DNA of 28,453 bases, taken from the IMG/VR virus record IMGVR_UViG_3300009605_000100, positions 1 to 28,453 of that record, one strand, 5' to 3'. Positions within the stretch are counted from its first letter, which is position 1. Every line of letters starts with the position of its first letter. This DNA is from a virus. The position numbers and the translations under genes are program-made. Of the stretch, positions 7,177-16,858 are shown piece after piece. The notes below the pieces were generated by a model that worked only from the letters and a program-made list of their open reading frames with translations, was not told the DNA's origin and ran no database searches.

Positions 7177-9174
7177 ATGGCACTTAAAACAGCATTAAAA
7201 ACTCACATCATAAACAAATTAATAGACGATTTTGCTGTAGACTCTAATAGTTCTAATTTTCTTTTTATAGCAAGACCAGAGGGTTGGAGTGACGATGCTT
7301 CTCCGCCCACTTATGTTGATAATACTGAGTCATATAATGATGTTTATAAAAGGATGATAGCCGCTAAAAGAGTTACCTCTGTGGATGCTTATTTAATGGC
7401 CCCCAAAAACTCATGGTCTTCTGGTTCAAATTATAGCATGTATACAGATGACGATGATATGTCTGGTATTACATTTTATACCACAAACTCAGATAACAAT
7501 GTATATAAATGTATTTTTAATGGTTTGTCTGGTGGTAATACTACTAGTACTAAACCTTCTACTGCTTCTCCCAGAGGAACATCAATAAACACCATAACAT
7601 TGAGTGATGGATATGTATGGAAATTTATGTTTAAAGTTCCAGAAAACTGGGGAAGGTTTATTACTGATGATCATATTCCTGTAAAGAAACTGGATTTAGA
7701 AAGTGGCGTTTCAGAAAAATTTGATGATGAAAGACAACTACAATATTCAGTGCAATATAACGCAGTAAATGGATCCATTGATTATATAGATATTACTGGT
7801 TCTGGCAGTTCTTATGGTAATCGAGTATTTTCTGATGATACTATTCTTCCATCTAATAAAAGAACCTATATTGTGGCCGCTGCCAATACTGGAACTACTG
7901 GATATGCAGATTTAAATGAAACAGAATCCTCTTATTCAGATGATTTTTATAACACATATGTTATTAATATTGTTAAAGGTGCTGGTGTAGGACAATCAAA
8001 AAGAATTTCTGAATATTCTGGAGGAATTAAAAGAGCAGTAATTGATTCAAACTGGACAACAATACCAGACACTACTAGTTTATATGAAATAATGCCAGAA
8101 ATTACTATTGATGGTGACGGTGTGAGTGCAACTGCACTTGCAGTTATGCACCAAGAAGGTGGGATAACTCTTGGAAGTGCAAGGGTAACAAACAGTGGTA
8201 ATGGCTATACTAGAGCATATGTTACAGTAAAAACTGCAAACAATGGTGATACTGCTACTTTTGAACCTATGATTAGTCCATATGGAGGTCATGGTTCAGA
8301 CCCTATCTCAGAAATACCACCAACAAGATTGATGCTTTTGGCCAGACTTGATAGAGAAGATGGTGGTATTACTGGAAATAATATTTATACTGGATCATTC
8401 CCCTTAGTGAATGATTTTAGACAGTATGGAATACTAAGAAATCCCATATTAGCGACTGGCCCACGAAAAGGTAAAATCGCTGGTTTAGAAGTTGATACAG
8501 TAACAAATATTAATATAAGTGCCGCAACTGGTTCAGTATATAATGCGGGCGATTTCGCTACAGGTGATATAGTACTTGGAGAAACTAGCACATCTTGTGG
8601 TGAGGTATTGGACTGGTACAGATCAACGGACATCTCCAAGGGAACTTTAAGACTCTTAAATACCAATAAATTTATAATTGGAGAAAGTGTTATTGGTTTA
8701 GGTACTGGAAGCAACTGGTCATCAAGTGGAAAAGGTGTTGGTTATGTACAGTTTCAAGGTGAAACAACCATTACACAGACTAATAGCCACTATAGAATGA
8801 CCACAGCATTGGAAATAAGATCAACTGCTGGCAGTTCAGGAACAACCTATAGTTCTTCTCACGCTAATTATGATCGAGACAGAACCATTTCAGGTGCATC
8901 TGGTAGTTCTGCAACTATTGTGGAGTACATTCCAAGTGGTGGACAAACAGCGACACTGTACTTGTCAACCATTGTGGGTAGTTCTGGTGCTGATCAACAT
9001 GGATTCACAGTGGGTGAAAACCTTGCTGGGGTAACTGTTGAATCTGTAATAAATAAAATATATGTTCCAGAATTTGTAAAGGGGTCTGGTGAGGTGTTAT
9101 ATATAAATAATGTAACACCTATAACAAGACATAACGAGCAAGAAGAAGAGATAAAAATAATTATAGACATATGA
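7177..9174 (+). CDS. 8: Baseplate wedge protein gp8-like (enlarged)
   Basis: gp8 is a dimeric wedge component that binds gp7 and gp10 in the T4 baseplate. The N-terminal hallmarks are present: YNDVYKRMIAAKRVTSVDAY (about 53-72), the KNSWSSGSNYSMY segment (77-89) and DGYVWKFMFKVPENW (144-158). The near-diagnostic YGGHGSDPISE is at 369-379, followed by the PLVNDFRQYGILRNP block (409-423). T4 gp8 has 334 residues and this protein has 665. The extra length is an insertion of about 150 residues before the GGHG motif and a Gly/Ser/Thr-rich C-terminal beta extension after about residue 430. It starts five bases after the previous stop. A TATAAATA box lies about 95 bases upstream of its start. Confidence 0.88.
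   Translation: MALKTALKTHIINKLIDDFAVDSNSSNFLFIARPEGWSDDASPPTYVDNTESYNDVYKRMIAAKRVTSVDAYLMAPKNSWSSGSNYSMYTDDDDMSGITFYTTNSDNNVYKCIFNGLSGGNTTSTKPSTASPRGTSINTITLSDGYVWKFMFKVPENWGRFITDDHIPVKKLDLESGVSEKFDDERQLQYSVQYNAVNGSIDYIDITGSGSSYGNRVFSDDTILPSNKRTYIVAAANTGTTGYADLNETESSYSDDFYNTYVINIVKGAGVGQSKRISEYSGGIKRAVIDSNWTTIPDTTSLYEIMPEITIDGDGVSATALAVMHQEGGITLGSARVTNSGNGYTRAYVTVKTANNGDTATFEPMISPYGGHGSDPISEIPPTRLMLLARLDREDGGITGNNIYTGSFPLVNDFRQYGILRNPILATGPRKGKIAGLEVDTVTNINISAATGSVYNAGDFATGDIVLGETSTSCGEVLDWYRSTDISKGTLRLLNTNKFIIGESVIGLGTGSNWSSSGKGVGYVQFQGETTITQTNSHYRMTTALEIRSTAGSSGTTYSSSHANYDRDRTISGASGSSATIVEYIPSGGQTATLYLSTIVGSSGADQHGFTVGENLAGVTVESVINKIYVPEFVKGSGEVLYINNVTPITRHNEQEEEIKIIIDI
9102..9109 (+). promoter_or_regulatory. 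Candidate late-promoter box upstream of the DUF4815 gene
   Basis: An exact TATAAATA inside the last codons of the gp8 gene, 88 bases before the start of the giant structural gene. The position is plausible for a late promoter, but it could be chance in AT-rich DNA. Confidence 0.4.
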
Positions 9175-9197
9175 TCCATTAGGGGATATCCACCAAC

Positions 9198-12100
9198 ATG
9201 CCACTATCTTATGACCCAAATTTGTTTAACACCAATCCTTATTATGATGACTTTGATGAAGACAAAAAGTTTCTTAAAACTTTATTCAAGCCGGGTACGG
9301 CTGTTCAAGCAAGAGAACTAACTCAACTTCAAACAGTCCTTCAAAACCAAATTGAAAGAATGGGTTCTCACATATTTGAAAATGGTTCAGTTATTATTGG
9401 TGGGGGTATAGGTGAGTCAAAAATTAATTTTGCAAGATTGGGTACTGCAGATGCTTTAAGTTCTACAGACTTAAATAGATTAGTGGGTCAACAAATTTAT
9501 GATACTAGTTATACAAATGCTAAGATTGTTCATGTTTTAGCAGGTTCAACTTTAAATGCAGACACAAATCAAGTTGTATTTTTTCAATATACATCTAATG
9601 GTACATTCACAGAGGGATCAACATTCGGAACTACTGGGGCTGATTCTGCAGGTCTTACATTTTCAGTTCAGGGAGCAGGAAACACAGCACCATCCATCGG
9701 TACTGACTCGACAATATTTACTGTTGATGAAGGTGTATTTTATGTTGATGGTTTCTTTGTAAAAAACTCTAAAGAATCTGTTGTACCGTTCAGCACTGTT
9801 GGTAGTGTAAGTGCAACAACTGGTGACAACAGATATAGGTCATTTGGAACACCAACATCATTAGTTGGATGGAGTATCTCAAGAAACATTGTTGATCACA
9901 ATAGCGATGTAAGTTTGAGAGATCCCGCTTCAGGATTTTATAATTACAATGCGCCTGGTGCAGATAGGTATAAAGTTGATTTAACTCTAGACCATATTCC
10001 ATTTGATGGATCACTTGGTAGTGCTACAGGGTTAACCTTTGATAATAAAGATTTCGTTGAACTGGTAAGGATAGTTGGTGGTAGTAGTACTAAAACAGTA
10101 AAATACACAGCCTACGCAGAGATTGAAGAAACCTTTGCTAGAAGAACCTTTGATGAATCTGGTAACTACACTGTAAGTGCACCAAAACTTAGAACAGTGA
10201 CTCATGGTAGTGTGTTTACCCCTGCAGACACTAATAAATTTGCTGTTGGTGTTGATCCAAATAAATCTTATGTTGGTGGGTTTGAAGTCGATACTCAGAG
10301 CGTTGCATATCTTGAAGTTGATAAACCAAGAGATTCTGGTAGTGTTCCTTCATTTGGTGAGGTATTAGACTCTTCTATTGGTAACTACGTTTTGGTTGAA
10401 GGACTAGGTGGTGCAGGAGTTTGTGGTGGGTTTGGTGGTGTTTCCAGTGGTGATAAAAACGAATCCGCACTTGCTGTAAGTAAGCAACGATCATTCAGTA
10501 TTTGGGGAGATATTATGACAGGCGCCAGTGCAGCGCCTGGTGCGTCTATTGGTAATTGTAATTTAAGATCCATGAAAATAGACGGATCGAATCTTAAAGC
10601 ATATTTGTTTAATGTTGGTATGAGTTCTGGACACAAATTTAGTAGCGGAGCAAGGTATCTTGTTTCTAATGATCCAGCCCAATTAGGTCATACTGGAAAT
10701 ACTGGATCATGGTTTAGACTTAAAGCAAACTCAGCAGGATGGACTGGGCCGCACGAAGCGGGTAAACGATCAATGGTATTCCCAGTTTCTGGAAATAAGA
10801 CAATTAAAGTGGGGCCTGGTAATGAGCAGTCTTATGGTAGTAAATTCGTAGTACAAAAAACATCCACCTTACATTTTGCAAGTGGAATAGATTCTGCAAC
10901 TAAAACTATGTCAAGTGGTATAGGTTTACTAGACTCCGATGATGAAAACTATTTGGTTTGGTTTGGTGCAACCGCAGATACTGACGCTGGTGTAACCGGA
11001 ACACTACTTTCAACAGATGAATATACTGTGACTGCCTACAACATAGATACACCCAACGCAAGATTTAAATTAAATTTATTAGGTATGTCTGGCCCCGCAA
11101 ATGGTTCAACTGCTTCTATTCTTCATCCAGTTGTATATGACACAACCACAGTAACTGGTCAAAAGATTTATAGGACTCTAACTAGTACTACACAGTCAGA
11201 CACAGCATTTACCGTCAGTAGTAGTGATACCGTGTATCACAATGGTGCTACATCAGTAAGGTTTACTTTAAATCATGGTCATGTTAAAAGTATTGGTTCG
11301 GCATCACATAATGGTGCTACCGTATTAGCCAGCAATATGACATTGGATGATGGTCAACGCCAGTCTGCCTTCTTTAGAGGTTCCGTTTATATACCAACAA
11401 GTGTGCTTACTCCTACTGATGGTAATTATACTGTAAACTTTACCTATGATTATTATAACCATACTGGTATTGGGCCAGCAACTTTAAATAGTTATCCGGA
11501 TTCATACGAAGATATTCCATCGTTTAATGATCCAGACAGTGGTAAAATAATTCAATTAAGAGATCATATTGATTTTAGACCTGTAGAAAAATCTGATGGA
11601 ACATTCACTGAGTTTGGAATCCCATTTACTAAAAATAGCAACTCATTTTCTAAAATATCATATAGTTATTATTTACCAAGAATTGACAAGGTAACTCTTT
11701 GTCAAGATAGAACATATAGAATTGTAAAAGGTACATCATCTATTACACCTCAAGCACCACAAACATCTGTTGAAGATTTAGATTTATACCTTTTAAAAAT
11801 GAAACCATACATCTTCGACTTAGGTAAAGATGTTGATGCAAAGTATATTGATAATAGACGATTCACTATGAAAGAAATCAGTGAATTAGAAAATCAAGTA
11901 GAAAATGTAGAAAGAGACAGGTATCTAGAATCTCTATATAGTGATGCTATTGCTAGAGGCGCGGCAGAAACAGGTACACTGGTTGAAGAAGGTACAATTG
12001 TGGATGACTTTAGCGGACATGCGTTTAGTGATGTATCCAACAGAGATAATAACTGTAGCATGGACTTTAGGGATAGAGGGTTAAAAGCACCATTTACCAC

Positions 12101-14258
12101 AAATGCATTTAAATTTGATGTAAATACCTTGCCAGCCGGTCTAACCTTAACATCAGGTAGAAATGTTACGTATGATTTTAGCGAGTTAAAAACACTGGGC
12201 ATATCATATGGTACATCATCCCTGCCAATTAATCCCTATGGTAGTACAGACTTTTTAGGTTACCTAAAATTAAACCCATCGTCTGACTTTTGGTATGATA
12301 CAGAGGTAAATCCGTCAGTTCTTGTTAACTCGTTTGGAGAAAATAACCAATATCAAACAACTGGAAATGCATGGCAAGCAGGACGATCTGCAGGATGGGG
12401 AAGTGAACATGGTGAGTGGAAAAGCCACTGGTTAGGATCAGAGGATTTAAGTGAAGTCTTGTCGACTGTGGATCCATCCGATAGAAATTATAAACTCCCA
12501 ATCAAAACTGCAAGAGCAAAACTACCTGATAGAATTTTCAGAACTGTGAGTGATAGAACAGTTGATGAGAGTGTTGTTCCGTATATGAGGTCAGTTGGTA
12601 TTACCTTTGATGCAAGTGGTTTGTTACCAGGCTCTACTGTTTATGCTTTATTTGATGGTATATTGGTTGGTGCATCTGGAACAGGATATTCAGTAAGTTC
12701 AACAGGTGGTGTTAGTGGTAGAGTAACAATTGATAACAGTTATTTATCTGGTGAAAAAACATTTAGATTAAGCAACAGTAGCACAGATACTCTTAGCAGT
12801 ACAGTCACTGCTGCCGATTCTAAATTTTACGCACAGGGTATGTTGAATTATAAAAACTCAAATATCATATCAGATAGACCATCACAATCAAGAAGAAAAT
12901 CTGTTAATAGTGAAGGTATTATAAGTGGCCCCTATCTTAATACTGTTGATGGAAATTATTCTTCTGTACAAAATGGTCTAGACCCAATGACACAAGAAAT
13001 CATTGTTGATGCGGGTGTATTTTCACAAGGTGTGTTCTTAAACAGTATTGAACTGTTCTTTAAGAAAGTAGATTCATCGTTACCAGTAACTGTTCATATT
13101 AGACCCATGACAAATGGTGCACCCCACGATTTCTTGGTAGTACCACATTCAGAAGTTACTGTGCTTCCATCCACAACATCACTGGGACCTGATTCTAGTA
13201 CCAGCACTAAATTTAGTTTTGAATCTCCAGTTTTCTTAACGCCAGGAAATTGGGGTATTTGTATAATGACAAATAGTGATAATAACCAAATATTTAAAGC
13301 AACATTGGGCGAAATATGGTTAAACCCTGATGGTACTCAAAATCGTGATGGGTTTGTTTATGAAGGGAAAGGATATGGAACAGGTGTCGGTGTCGGTAGT
13401 TTATTCTTGCCCCTAAACAATGGTACTAGACAAAAGAGTTCACAAGACAGCCTTTTAATGAACATCAACAGGTGCAATTTTAGTGGTGGTGCACTAAGTG
13501 TTGATCAAAGAACTATATTGTTTGATGCTACTGTTACTTCAGGAGTAACAGCATATGGACATATTACTAATGTGGTGTGTAACGACCAATTATTTACATC
13601 CAGTGAGATTAAACCGACATTTAAACTTTCTGTAAATGATACACACTATTCTGGTATTGCTCCTAATAAAGATATTATACTTAGTGATCAAGTGTTAGTA
13701 GATGATACTGGTGATATGAAACTGTCAGTAGAATATGGTAGCACAACAACCAATATTTTAACACCAGTAATCGATGCTGATAGAGTTGGGTCAATACTGG
13801 TAAGAAACAGATTTTCTACTGCAATGCCTGATGCGGATACTGGATCTGCAATTGGAGAAACACAAGCAAACTCAGCAGGCGCCCAAGGAGTTGCTAGGTA
13901 TGTTTCTAAGAAGATGCAATTTGGTAATTTGACCGCTAATGATGTTAGAGTTTATTTAGACATAGCACAGAATGGAGGAACTGTTAAAGTATTTGTCAAA
14001 GTTAATAACGACAGTGAGGATTTTGATACTGTAAACTGGACACAGTTATATAAAGACGGTGACACAGGTCTTGAATGGCCAACCGATGTTGAAGAATATT
14101 CACTAACACCAATGACGTTTAAACCTGCAACTGGTACAAGCGTAGGTGAATTTTCTGTATATGCAATAAAAATAGTTGTGTGTAGTGCCTCATCTAGTAT
14201 TTCAGAAAATGATATGCCAGTGATTAAAAATTTAAGAGCAACAGTATTACAAACTTAA
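9198..14258 (+). CDS. Giant DUF4815-family virion structural protein
   Basis: This 1686-residue protein is the largest in the window. The N-terminus (FNTNPYYDDFDEDKKFLKTL, then PGTAVQARELTQLQTVLQNQ) is the signature of the DUF4815 family, large structural proteins of marine T4-like phages usually encoded next to gp8. Further conserved blocks are IIQLRDHIDFRPV (about 783-796), RFTMKEISELENQVENVERD (about 887-906), and DPMTQEIIVDAGVFSQG with SIELFFKK and VHIRPM (about 1261-1305). A final beta domain ends in KIVVCSASS and VIKNLRATVLQT. The protein is probably a baseplate-periphery component that carries fibres, replacing T4 gp9/gp10-type functions; that role is inferred. AGGGGAT at 9180-9186 is a plausible ribosome site, and a TATAAATA box lies 88 bases upstream. 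Confidence 0.85.
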   Translation: MPLSYDPNLFNTNPYYDDFDEDKKFLKTLFKPGTAVQARELTQLQTVLQNQIERMGSHIFENGSVIIGGGIGESKINFARLGTADALSSTDLNRLVGQQIYDTSYTNAKIVHVLAGSTLNADTNQVVFFQYTSNGTFTEGSTFGTTGADSAGLTFSVQGAGNTAPSIGTDSTIFTVDEGVFYVDGFFVKNSKESVVPFSTVGSVSATTGDNRYRSFGTPTSLVGWSISRNIVDHNSDVSLRDPASGFYNYNAPGADRYKVDLTLDHIPFDGSLGSATGLTFDNKDFVELVRIVGGSSTKTVKYTAYAEIEETFARRTFDESGNYTVSAPKLRTVTHGSVFTPADTNKFAVGVDPNKSYVGGFEVDTQSVAYLEVDKPRDSGSVPSFGEVLDSSIGNYVLVEGLGGAGVCGGFGGVSSGDKNESALAVSKQRSFSIWGDIMTGASAAPGASIGNCNLRSMKIDGSNLKAYLFNVGMSSGHKFSSGARYLVSNDPAQLGHTGNTGSWFRLKANSAGWTGPHEAGKRSMVFPVSGNKTIKVGPGNEQSYGSKFVVQKTSTLHFASGIDSATKTMSSGIGLLDSDDENYLVWFGATADTDAGVTGTLLSTDEYTVTAYNIDTPNARFKLNLLGMSGPANGSTASILHPVVYDTTTVTGQKIYRTLTSTTQSDTAFTVSSSDTVYHNGATSVRFTLNHGHVKSIGSASHNGATVLASNMTLDDGQRQSAFFRGSVYIPTSVLTPTDGNYTVNFTYDYYNHTGIGPATLNSYPDSYEDIPSFNDPDSGKIIQLRDHIDFRPVEKSDGTFTEFGIPFTKNSNSFSKISYSYYLPRIDKVTLCQDRTYRIVKGTSSITPQAPQTSVEDLDLYLLKMKPYIFDLGKDVDAKYIDNRRFTMKEISELENQVENVERDRYLESLYSDAIARGAAETGTLVEEGTIVDDFSGHAFSDVSNRDNNCSMDFRDRGLKAPFTTNAFKFDVNTLPAGLTLTSGRNVTYDFSELKTLGISYGTSSLPINPYGSTDFLGYLKLNPSSDFWYDTEVNPSVLVNSFGENNQYQTTGNAWQAGRSAGWGSEHGEWKSHWLGSEDLSEVLSTVDPSDRNYKLPIKTARAKLPDRIFRTVSDRTVDESVVPYMRSVGITFDASGLLPGSTVYALFDGILVGASGTGYSVSSTGGVSGRVTIDNSYLSGEKTFRLSNSSTDTLSSTVTAADSKFYAQGMLNYKNSNIISDRPSQSRRKSVNSEGIISGPYLNTVDGNYSSVQNGLDPMTQEIIVDAGVFSQGVFLNSIELFFKKVDSSLPVTVHIRPMTNGAPHDFLVVPHSEVTVLPSTTSLGPDSSTSTKFSFESPVFLTPGNWGICIMTNSDNNQIFKATLGEIWLNPDGTQNRDGFVYEGKGYGTGVGVGSLFLPLNNGTRQKSSQDSLLMNINRCNFSGGALSVDQRTILFDATVTSGVTAYGHITNVVCNDQLFTSSEIKPTFKLSVNDTHYSGIAPNKDIILSDQVLVDDTGDMKLSVEYGSTTTNILTPVIDADRVGSILVRNRFSTAMPDADTGSAIGETQANSAGAQGVARYVSKKMQFGNLTANDVRVYLDIAQNGGTVKVFVKVNNDSEDFDTVNWTQLYKDGDTGLEWPTDVEEYSLTPMTFKPATGTSVGEFSVYAIKIVVCSASSSISENDMPVIKNLRATVLQT

Positions 14259-14266
14259 TATAAATA
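14259..14266 (+). promoter_or_regulatory. Late promoter for the fibre-like gene
   Basis: An exact TATAAATA directly after the stop of the DUF4815 gene, 22 bases before the fibre-like ATG. It is in a short intergenic spacer with the correct orientation, as expected for a T4-type late promoter. Confidence 0.65.
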
Positions 14267-14288
14267 CTAATAGGAAAAAGTATAAAAA

Positions 14289-15803
14289 ATGGGAACATCA
14301 TCTACAACACCACCTTCAGGAAGCACAGCAGACCCTGTACCTAGTTTATATCTGTCTGATACTTTCTATTCATGGTTCAACACTACAAATGACTTAATTA
14401 ATAAAGTCAACCCTATAGAATTATATACTGTTGATGCTAGTACTGGTGGACATGAAGTAACATTCCAAAAAGGTGGTACTGGTGGTTTTGAAGGTATTTC
14501 CTTAGATGATCTTGGTAATGGTAACTGGAAAATTGGTTATATCTTACCTGAAAAAATTACTGGTGGTCACACATGGTATGGTCATAACGACTTTAAGAGT
14601 GGCCCATCTGGTCATATTGCTAATAGTTTCTGTGGTAGAACTGGTGAAATCATTGGTGCTAATACCGTAAGTGGTAGATACGCAGTAGTATCTGGTAAAA
14701 CTGGTAATATTACTGGTTGTGTTATTGAAATTAACGGTCTTTTAGCATCAGAAGGTGGTACAATTGAAATCACTGCGGGTGATATCTCTGGTTCTCTTGC
14801 TTTTGCAACTGGTGGTTTAGGTTATGTTCTTGCTGCAACGCAAGGTGGTACTGGTGCAATAAACACCCCAACAGCATTATTCCAAAGTTCTGGAGTTCCA
14901 GATGCAACACAAGACGCATTAAGCATATATGGTAGTTATGCGGGTACAGCAGGATCGCAACCACGTGTAGTAATAGGTAATGCAAATGCATTTAAAGATA
15001 ATGCAATGCTTTATATAGAGGGTTCAAAAGGTACTGGTACTGCAGGTGGTATTCGTACACTAACAAACTCAAATTGGGGATGGGACTTGATTGCAGAGGG
15101 ATCTTTAGGAATTGCTGCAGGCAAGAATGTCTTTGTAGATGTTGGTAATGATGCGGGTGGTGGTACATTTACAGTACAAAAGGCAACAGTATCTGGTGCA
15201 ACTGCTGGGGGTGCCGGCGCTAATGCCACAGAATTGTTTGTTGTAACCTCAGAGGGTTCTTATGGTGTGGCTGATGGGTCTAATGGAGTAGATTTTGGTA
15301 CTAGTGGTAAGGTTCTTATATCCCAAGGTGTAGGTACTAGAACAAAATGGGGTCAAGTTCAAGCAAGCGGATTGGATGTAGTTGGTGATGGCAATCTTGA
15401 TGATCACTTAGCATCTAATGCTGATGGAACGTTTAGTTGGAAGACAGTTGTAGCAGCCGGTGGTCCTCTCGACTCTGCTGCAAGTTGGTTTCATGTTGCT
15501 GGACCTATGTCGCAGCCGTGGGCTAGAAACACATGGATAACTAACTTATCAACAGGCGATGTTGTAATAACTGGAATTAGTTGGCGGGACAACGGTGTCG
15601 ACTTCGTAAGACAAGGTGCGGGATACCCAGCGTATCCGGTTTGCCAAATAAACTCAAAAAGTTCTGATGCGAATTACATCGTGCCCGGAGGATGGCAAGT
15701 TGGTGGCTCCGACACAACTTGGTTTAGGAATTATCTGACTATTCTTTGGAATGCGGCTGATTTGGAGTCAGGCCTTGTTTCTAATGGTGGATTTGATTAT
15801 TAA
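14289..15803 (+). CDS. Fibre-like structural protein with variable tip
   Basis: A 504-residue protein. Residues 19-48 (SLYLSDTFYSWFNTTNDLIN, then KVNPIELYTV) match the N-terminal attachment segment I associate with fibre or baseplate-periphery proteins of marine T4-like phages. The middle is Gly/Thr/Ser/Ala-rich with short repeating strands, as in trimeric fibre shafts. The last 100 or so residues are Trp-rich and Gly/Pro-rich (SWFHVAGPMSQPWARNTW, then PGGWQVGGSDTTWF). Their DNA is richer in G and C than the N-terminal half, suggesting an exchangeable receptor-binding tip. It follows the DUF4815 gene after 30 bases that contain an exact TATAAATA box. Function as a host-recognition fibre is inferred from composition and position. 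Confidence 0.6.
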   Translation: MGTSSTTPPSGSTADPVPSLYLSDTFYSWFNTTNDLINKVNPIELYTVDASTGGHEVTFQKGGTGGFEGISLDDLGNGNWKIGYILPEKITGGHTWYGHNDFKSGPSGHIANSFCGRTGEIIGANTVSGRYAVVSGKTGNITGCVIEINGLLASEGGTIEITAGDISGSLAFATGGLGYVLAATQGGTGAINTPTALFQSSGVPDATQDALSIYGSYAGTAGSQPRVVIGNANAFKDNAMLYIEGSKGTGTAGGIRTLTNSNWGWDLIAEGSLGIAAGKNVFVDVGNDAGGGTFTVQKATVSGATAGGAGANATELFVVTSEGSYGVADGSNGVDFGTSGKVLISQGVGTRTKWGQVQASGLDVVGDGNLDDHLASNADGTFSWKTVVAAGGPLDSAASWFHVAGPMSQPWARNTWITNLSTGDVVITGISWRDNGVDFVRQGAGYPAYPVCQINSKSSDANYIVPGGWQVGGSDTTWFRNYLTILWNAADLESGLVSNGGFDY

Positions 15804-15827
15804 AGTAGTAGTAAAGGATTGATATAA

Positions 15828-16856
15828 ATGGCAGTAGTAACAAAATATGCGTTAGTTAATGATAGCGGAAGAGTTCAAGGAACAAGTGGCGGTACTCCAG
15901 ATGCGGCAGAACTTCTTGCGGCCGGCGCATCAATGAATATTTCATATACTAGTACTATTGATGATAAATTTGATGGCTCTGTTGGTAGTATGTCAAGACA
16001 TTATATCAACAACGGAATTGCTGAATCTTGGGCTTATACATCAGAATGGTTTCTTTTAGTTAATGATAGTAATGGTACAAGTTTTGCTATCGGAGAAAAC
16101 TGTAAACAAGCGTTAACTGGTACAGATATTACGTGGGTATGTACAGGTTTTGAACCGTCTACTTCTGCAAATTGGCAGTGGACTGGTATGAGTGGTTCAA
16201 CTGTTGGTACAGCACTTATGACCATTGCGGATTGCGGACCAACTAGTGGTACTGAAGCAGGTATTACCAGCCCGACTGGTGGAGATTCTGGTGCAGGTAC
16301 TGCAGCCGGCCCGGAAGGAATGTGCGGATCTCCCTACCCAGTAACTGGACTGTCTACAGGTGCTGCTTGGGATGTTATCGGTATTGTTCGAAGAATTGAA
16401 CCACAAACAATTGGTGAAATGTTCATGAATTACGAAATAGATGCTCTTGGAACAGCAGACTACAGTGCTTTGGCCTGGGGTAGTGGTGGACAAACAATAG
16501 ACTTGACAGACGTGTTTGGATCAGTAACTGGTGAACACGATGTTGAGTTTTTACAACACAAATACCATCATATTAAGTTGAGTCATGAAGTGAATGGTAC
16601 CACCCATGCTAACTCAATTGTACAGTATACTCTTTATGACACAAATGGGGTTGGATACACTCTAGACTGCATTTCTGGTGGAACTCCTGATGCGGCTGCA
16701 CCACAATTTGATACTCTTTATTTTAACTACTTGCAGGTAGACGAGGCTAGAGGAATATCAGAAGACAGGATTAGATCCGCTTACGAAGGTATAGGTTTAA
16801 CAGCAGGTAAAGATTCCGTATTTAAATGTAGAACATTCTTTGAAGGTCGTCAATAA
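15828..16856 (+). CDS. Unrecognised structural protein with internal SGGTPDAA duplication
   Basis: I do not recognise a family for this 342-residue protein. It is beta-rich, with many Gly, Ser and Thr, eight Cys residues and no membrane segment. The octapeptide SGGTPDAA occurs at residues 20-27 and again at 283-290, each preceded by a related strand (YALVNDSGRVQ and YTLYDTNGVGY). This points to a duplicated edge domain. Residues about 40-130 contain several aromatic strands (SEWFLLVND, NWQWTGMSG), and 139-165 is a Gly/Thr/Ser linker. AAAGGA at 15813-15818 is a good ribosome site, and gp13 begins two bases after the stop. Its place between the fibre-like gene and gp13, where T4 has fibre, short-fibre and whisker genes, suggests a virion surface or baseplate component. 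Confidence 0.6.
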   Translation: MAVVTKYALVNDSGRVQGTSGGTPDAAELLAAGASMNISYTSTIDDKFDGSVGSMSRHYINNGIAESWAYTSEWFLLVNDSNGTSFAIGENCKQALTGTDITWVCTGFEPSTSANWQWTGMSGSTVGTALMTIADCGPTSGTEAGITSPTGGDSGAGTAAGPEGMCGSPYPVTGLSTGAAWDVIGIVRRIEPQTIGEMFMNYEIDALGTADYSALAWGSGGQTIDLTDVFGSVTGEHDVEFLQHKYHHIKLSHEVNGTTHANSIVQYTLYDTNGVGYTLDCISGGTPDAAAPQFDTLYFNYLQVDEARGISEDRIRSAYEGIGLTAGKDSVFKCRTFFEGRQ

Positions 16857-16858
16857 TA

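Noticed and set aside
8382-8389. TATTTATA (reverse-strand late box) inside gp8
   Set aside because: No minus-strand gene follows it, so it is taken as a chance match. The same holds for 21528-21535 in gp17.
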